Positions 60,024 to 64,000 of a DNA stretch of 64,000 nt are shown here, one piece after another; the first letter of the stretch is position 1; each line of letters starts with the position of its first letter. This stretch comes from Nocardioides sediminis (GTDB taxonomy: Bacteria > Actinomycetota > Actinomycetes > Propionibacteriales > Nocardioidaceae). Where the stretch lies: NCBI RefSeq assembly GCF_003047295.1, contig NZ_PZYZ01000001.1:248001-312000 (forward strand). Reading direction: 5' to 3'. The notes beneath the pieces are model-generated. The model made no database searches and was not told the origin of the DNA. It saw only the letters and a program-made list of their open reading frames with translations. The translations under genes were made by a program, and so were the position numbers.

Positions 60024-63000
60024 GTGCAGATCTCCTATCCCGCCGAGCTCCCGGTCTCGGCCCGCCGCGAGGACATCGCCGCGGCCATCCGCGACCACCA
60101 GGTCGTCATCGTCGCCGGCGAGACCGGGTCGGGGAAGACGACCCAGCTCCCCAAGATCTGCCTCGAGCTCGGGCGCGGTGCGGACGGGCGGCTGATCGGC
60201 CACACCCAGCCCCGTCGGATCGCCGCCCGCAGCGTCGCCGAGCGGATCGCCGAGGAGCTCGGCACCGAGCTCGGCGACCTCGTGGGCTACCAGGTCCGGT
60301 TCACCGACCGGACGAGCAGGTCCAGCCGGGTGAAGCTGATGACCGACGGCATCCTGCTGGCCGAGCTGCAGCGCGACCGGCAGCTGAGGAAGTACGACAC
60401 GATCATCATCGACGAGGCGCACGAGCGGTCCCTCAACATCGACTTCCTGCTCGGCTACCTCAGGCGGCTGCTGCCGCGGCGCCCGGACCTCAAGGTGATC
60501 ATCACCTCGGCGACCATCGACGTGGAGCGGTTCGCCGCGCACTTCAAGGCCCCGGTCGTCGAGGTCTCCGGGCGCACCTACCCCGTCGAGGTGCGCTACC
60601 GCCCGCTGCTCGAGCTCCCCGAGGCCGACGAGGAGGGCGAGCCGGTCCAGCGCGACCAGACCGAGGCGATCCTCGACGCCGTCAAGGAGCTGTCCTCGGA
60701 GGGCCCCGGCGACGTCCTGGTCTTCCTCCCCGGCGAGCGCGAGATCCGCGACACCGCCGACGCCCTCGCCGCGCTGCAGTCCGACCGGCTCGAGGTGGTC
60801 CCGCTCTACTCCCGGCTCTCGGCCGCCGAGCAGCACCGCGTCTTCTCCTCGCACCCCTCGAGCATCCGCCGCGTCGTGCTCGCCACCAACGTCGCCGAGA
60901 CGTCGCTGACCGTCCCGGGCATCCGGTACGTCGTGGACACCGGCGTCGCGCGCATCTCGCGGTACTCCCTGCGCACCAAGGTCCAGCGACTGCCCATCGA
61001 GCCGATCAGCCAGGCCAGCGCCAACCAGCGCTCGGGCCGGTGCGGCCGCGTGGCGGAGGGCATCGCGATCCGCCTCTACAGCGAGGAGGACTTCGAGGGC
61101 CGGCCGGAGTTCACCGACCCCGAGATCCTGCGCACCAACCTGGCCAGCGTCATCCTCCAGATGACCTCGCTGGGACTCGGCGACATCGCCCGGTTCCCCT
61201 TCGTGGAGCCGCCCGACCGCCGCAACGTCCGCGCCGGTGTCGACCTGCTGGAGGAGCTCGGCGCGCTGGACGCGGGCGGTGCCGCGGCCCGGCCGCAGCC
61301 GGGCCCACGCCCCGACCAGCGACCGGGACCCCAGGGGCCGCGGCTCACCAAGCTCGGCCGGCGGCTCGCCCGGCTGCCGATCGACCCACGGCTCGGCCGG
61401 ATGATCCTGGAGGCCGAGCGCCTCGGCTGCGTCCGCGAGGTGGTCGTCATCGCCGCGGCGCTCAGCCTGCAGGACCCGCGCGAGCGGCCGGCCGAGCAGC
61501 AGGCGCAGGCCGACCAGCTGCACGCCCGCTACAAGGACGAGACGTCCGACTTCCTCACCTGGCTCAACCTGTGGCGCCACGTCAAGCAGCAGCAGCGCGA
61601 GCTGAGCTCGAGCGCCTTCCGGCGGATGTGCAAGCGGGAGTTCCTCAACTACCTGCGGGTGCGGGAGTGGCAGGACTTCGAGTCCCAGCTGCGGCAGGTC
61701 TGCAAGGAGATGAAGGTCGACGTCGGCCAGCCGGCCGACGTCCCCGATGCCGACGGCATCCACCAGGCGCTGCTGTCCGGCCTGCTCAGCCACGTCGGCG
61801 CCCTGGAGGAGCGCGACAAGGGCCGTCCCGGGGAGCGGCGGCCGATGCGTGAGTACGTCGGCGCCCGCGGCGCCCGGTTCGCGGTCTTCCCGGGCAGCGT
61901 CCTCAAGGGGCGCAACCCGCAGTTCCTCATGGCCGGCGAGCTGGTCGAGACCTCGCGCCTGTGGGCGCGCCAGAACGCCGCCATCAAGCCCGAGTGGGCC
62001 GAGCGGCTCGGCGCCCACCTGGTCAAGCGGTCCTACTCCGAGCCGCACTGGTCGGCCAAGCGGGCCGCCGTGATGGCCCACGAGAAGGTGACCCTGTACG
62101 GCGTCCCGCTGGTCGCCGACCGCCTGGTCACCTACGGCAAGGTCGACCCCGCCCTGGCCCGCGAGCTCTTCATCCGGCACGCCCTGGTCTACGGCGAGTG
62201 GCGCACCCGGCACCGGTTCGCCGCCGACAACGCCCGGCTGCTCGAGGAGGCCGAGGAGCTCGAGCACCGCGCCCGCCGGCGCGACATCGTGGTCGACGAG
62301 CACACCCTCTTCGACTTCTACGACGCCCGCGTCGGCGCCGACGTCGTCAGCGGCGCGCACTTCGACCAGTGGTGGAAGCGCGAGCGGCAGAAGCGCCCCG
62401 ACCTGCTGACCTTCGACCCCGAGATGCTCACCCACGCCACCGCCGACCAGATCCGGCAGGCGGACTTCCCGACGAGCTGGCACGACAGCGACGAGGAGGG
62501 GCTGACCTTCCCGATCAGCTACCACTTCGAGCCCGGGGCGGCCGACGACGGTCTCACCATCGAGGTGCCGGTCAGCACCCTCAACCGCGTCGACGCCGGC
62601 GACTTCTCGTGGCTCGTGCCGGGCCTGCGCGAGGAGCTGGTCACCGAGCTGATCCGCAGCCTCCCCAAGAACCTGCGCGTGAGCTTCGTCCCCGCCCCCA
62701 ACACCGCCCGCGACTTCCTGGCCGCGACCCCGCCCGGGGAGGAACCGCTGCTCGACGCCCTCGAGCGCTACCTGCGCTCCACCACCGGCGTGGTGGTCCC
62801 GCGCGAGGCGTGGGACTGGTCGCGGGTGCCGGCACACCTCCAGCCGACCTTCCGGGTCGTCGGCGACGACGGCTCCGAGGCCGCGCGCGGCAAGGACCTC
62901 GACTCCCTCAAGGAGCCGCTGCGGCCCTCGCTCGCGCAGGCCATCGCCGACGTGGCGGCCGACTCCGGGGTGAGCGCCACCGGCCAGACGCGGTGGACCT

Positions 63001-63824
63001 TCGGGACCATCGAGGAGTCCTTCGTGCAGCGGCGGGCCGGCCACGAGGTCCGCGGCCACCCGACACTGGTCGACGAGGGTGCCACCGTCGGCCTCCAGGT
63101 CGTCGGGTCCGCCGACGAGGCCGCCGCCCGGCACCGTCTCGGCGTACGACGCCTCCTCCTGCTCGCCCTCGGTCCGGCGCCCTCGGTCGAGCGGCTCGGG
63201 CTCGACCAGCGGGCCAAGCTCGCGCTCGTCGGGTCGCCGTACGCCTCGATCGCCGACCTCGTCGAGGACACGCGCGCGGCGGTGGTGGGGGACGTCGTCG
63301 ACGCCCACCCGCCGGTGCGTGACGAGGCGGCGTACGACGCGCTGCTGGTCCAGGTTCGCCGCGACCACGACGCCGCGCTGCTGGCCGCCGTCCACGACGT
63401 CATCCGCGTCCTCGACGCCTGGCGCGCGACCGACAAGGCGCTGTCGGGCCGTGCCGAGCTCGCCACCCTGCCGGCGCTGACCGACATGCGCGCCCAGGTG
63501 GCCCGGCTGGTCGCGCCGGGCTTCGTCGGCGAGGCCGGCGCCGCCCAGCTGCGCGAGATCCCGCGCTACCTGGCCGCGGTCCAGCACCGTCGCGAGCGGC
63601 TCGACTCCCAGGTCGCGCGGGACCGGCAGCTGATGGACCAGATCGCCGACCTCCAGGACGCCTGGCTGCACCAGGTCGAGGCCCTCCCCGAGGGTCGGCC
63701 GCCGAGCGCGTCGCAGCGCGCGGTGCGGTGGATGCTCGAGGAGTACCGCGTCTCGCTGTGGGCCCAGCACCTCGGCACCCGGCACGCGGTGAGCGACCAG
63801 CGGATCCGCAAGGCCCTCGGCTAG
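60024..63824 (+). CDS. hrpA: ATP-dependent RNA helicase HrpA (DEAH-box)
   Basis: A 1266-residue DEAH helicase. Walker A GETGSGKTT is at 32-40, DEAH at about 130-133, SAT near 163 and motif VI QRSGRCGR near 335. These are followed by the helicase-associated HA2/OB part and the large DUF3418 C-terminal region typical of bacterial HrpA. It remodels RNA-protein complexes and in E. coli rescues stalled ribosomes. The length matches the family (about 1300). GTG 60024 has a GGAGG ribosome-binding site 4 bases upstream. Confidence 0.94.
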   Translation: MQISYPAELPVSARREDIAAAIRDHQVVIVAGETGSGKTTQLPKICLELGRGADGRLIGHTQPRRIAARSVAERIAEELGTELGDLVGYQVRFTDRTSRSSRVKLMTDGILLAELQRDRQLRKYDTIIIDEAHERSLNIDFLLGYLRRLLPRRPDLKVIITSATIDVERFAAHFKAPVVEVSGRTYPVEVRYRPLLELPEADEEGEPVQRDQTEAILDAVKELSSEGPGDVLVFLPGEREIRDTADALAALQSDRLEVVPLYSRLSAAEQHRVFSSHPSSIRRVVLATNVAETSLTVPGIRYVVDTGVARISRYSLRTKVQRLPIEPISQASANQRSGRCGRVAEGIAIRLYSEEDFEGRPEFTDPEILRTNLASVILQMTSLGLGDIARFPFVEPPDRRNVRAGVDLLEELGALDAGGAAARPQPGPRPDQRPGPQGPRLTKLGRRLARLPIDPRLGRMILEAERLGCVREVVVIAAALSLQDPRERPAEQQAQADQLHARYKDETSDFLTWLNLWRHVKQQQRELSSSAFRRMCKREFLNYLRVREWQDFESQLRQVCKEMKVDVGQPADVPDADGIHQALLSGLLSHVGALEERDKGRPGERRPMREYVGARGARFAVFPGSVLKGRNPQFLMAGELVETSRLWARQNAAIKPEWAERLGAHLVKRSYSEPHWSAKRAAVMAHEKVTLYGVPLVADRLVTYGKVDPALARELFIRHALVYGEWRTRHRFAADNARLLEEAEELEHRARRRDIVVDEHTLFDFYDARVGADVVSGAHFDQWWKRERQKRPDLLTFDPEMLTHATADQIRQADFPTSWHDSDEEGLTFPISYHFEPGAADDGLTIEVPVSTLNRVDAGDFSWLVPGLREELVTELIRSLPKNLRVSFVPAPNTARDFLAATPPGEEPLLDALERYLRSTTGVVVPREAWDWSRVPAHLQPTFRVVGDDGSEAARGKDLDSLKEPLRPSLAQAIADVAADSGVSATGQTRWTFGTIEESFVQRRAGHEVRGHPTLVDEGATVGLQVVGSADEAAARHRLGVRRLLLLALGPAPSVERLGLDQRAKLALVGSPYASIADLVEDTRAAVVGDVVDAHPPVRDEAAYDALLVQVRRDHDAALLAAVHDVIRVLDAWRATDKALSGRAELATLPALTDMRAQVARLVAPGFVGEAGAAQLREIPRYLAAVQHRRERLDSQVARDRQLMDQIADLQDAWLHQVEALPEGRPPSASQRAVRWMLEEYRVSLWAQHLGTRHAVSDQRIRKALG

Positions 63825-63853
63825 ACCCGTGCCGGGGACCGGGCCCCGACGCC

Positions 63854-63859
63854 TAGGCT
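63854..63859 (+). promoter_or_regulatory. -10 element TAGGCT of the last, partial gene
   Basis: TAGGCT ends 7 bases before GTG 63867. Confidence 0.45.
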
Positions 63860-63866
63860 GGACGTC

Positions 63867-64000
63867 GTGCCAGACCAGCCCCGCCACCACAAGCCGGCGA
63901 CCCCCGGGGCCGCGTTCTTCGAGGACCTCGGGGGCGGCGACGACCCGGCCCTGCTCCGGGAGGCCGGCGACCGCGCCGCCACCCTGCTGGTCCGCGGCGC
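63867..64000 (+). CDS. N-terminal part of an unidentified protein (runs off right edge)
   Basis: About 44 codons are visible. The N-terminus is polar (PDQPRHHKPATPGAAFFEDL) and continues as a helix-like DPALLREAGDRAATLLVRG. This is too short to assign a family. The GTG start is supported by the leaderless-type TAGGCT element. The gene begins 42 bases after the hrpA stop; a weak CGGGG/CCCCG hairpin (near 63834-63849) lies between them. Confidence 0.5.
   Translation, partial: MPDQPRHHKPATPGAAFFEDLGGGDDPALLREAGDRAATLLVRG

Noticed and set aside
57507-63890. Very long open frames, for example about 2100 codons on the minus strand across hrpA and frames of several hundred codons opposite many genes
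   Set aside because: They are shadows caused by high GC content: Arg/Pro/Ala/Gly-rich translations without domains, opposite genes with clear motifs.

Overview
The window is gene-dense, very GC-rich chromosomal DNA from an actinobacterium. Several things point to a Nocardioides-like member of the Propionibacteriales: many GTG starts, tightly overlapping genes, a DivIVA-type protein, a complete conservon (sensor kinase, roadblock, DUF742, small GTPase), a DinB-type mycothiol-transferase-like protein, a wax-ester-synthase/DGAT and a soluble acyl-ACP desaturase. This placement is inference. I see no rRNA, tRNA, prophage, insertion sequence or CRISPR array.

Layout. 1-8.3 kb: edge of a divIVA-type gene, a winged-helix protein, a helical-repeat protein, acyl-ACP desaturase, Tat-exported PhoX-type phosphatase, a LuxR-type regulator, a flavin monooxygenase and a zinc alcohol dehydrogenase. 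8.5-20.5 kb: exported Cu/Zn superoxide dismutase, two coupled membrane proteins, a small PH-like gene next to a damaged gene, a DUF4262 protein, an Fe-S photolyase with exactly PhrB-like cysteine spacing, a PAP2-like/E2-like acyltransferase pair, flavodoxin, a DinB protein, a non-coding stretch with two related 42-bp repeat arrays, and three small genes. 20.6-24.4 kb: a translationally coupled operon (acyl-CoA dehydrogenase-like, PIG-L deacetylase fused to methyltransferase, glycosyltransferase) and two small genes. 24.6-30.8 kb: the conservon, whose kinase has a roughly 700-residue disordered tail with repeated LPTR/RGGTL motifs, followed one base later by a solute-binding lipoprotein with no permease. 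30.8-34.2 kb: LLM flavoenzyme, matrixin-like protease, small membrane protein, ROK repressor. 34.3-42.5 kb: an eight-gene sugar or polyol module (divergent ROK regulator, ABC ATPase, two permeases, binding protein, two TIM-barrel isomerases and a Gfo/Idh/MocA dehydrogenase). 42.8-57.5 kb: cation/proton antiporter, alarmone synthetase-like protein, DNA glycosylase, lipoprotein, phosphodiester glycosidase, exported hydrolase, orphan beta-class DNA methyltransferase, WS/DGAT, FUSC-type membrane protein, GCS2-type ligase, ThrE-type exporter, DUF402 protein. 57.5-64 kb: an SDR/Baeyer-Villiger-type monooxygenase operon, HrpA-type RNA helicase and the start of another gene.

Regulation. Many genes have a TANNNT-like -10 element ending exactly 6 or 7 bases before the start codon, usually without a Shine-Dalgarno sequence, which indicates leaderless transcripts. 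Gene ends are often marked by long perfect hairpins without a U-tract. Three of these hairpins form one sequence family in which paired positions have changed together. The sugar module has a dyad over the -35 region of its first gene and two hairpins just after the binding-protein gene, as expected for raising expression of that subunit.

The least explained structures are the paired 42-bp repeat arrays (18.5-18.9 kb), the palindrome family, and the conservon plus binding-protein arrangement.
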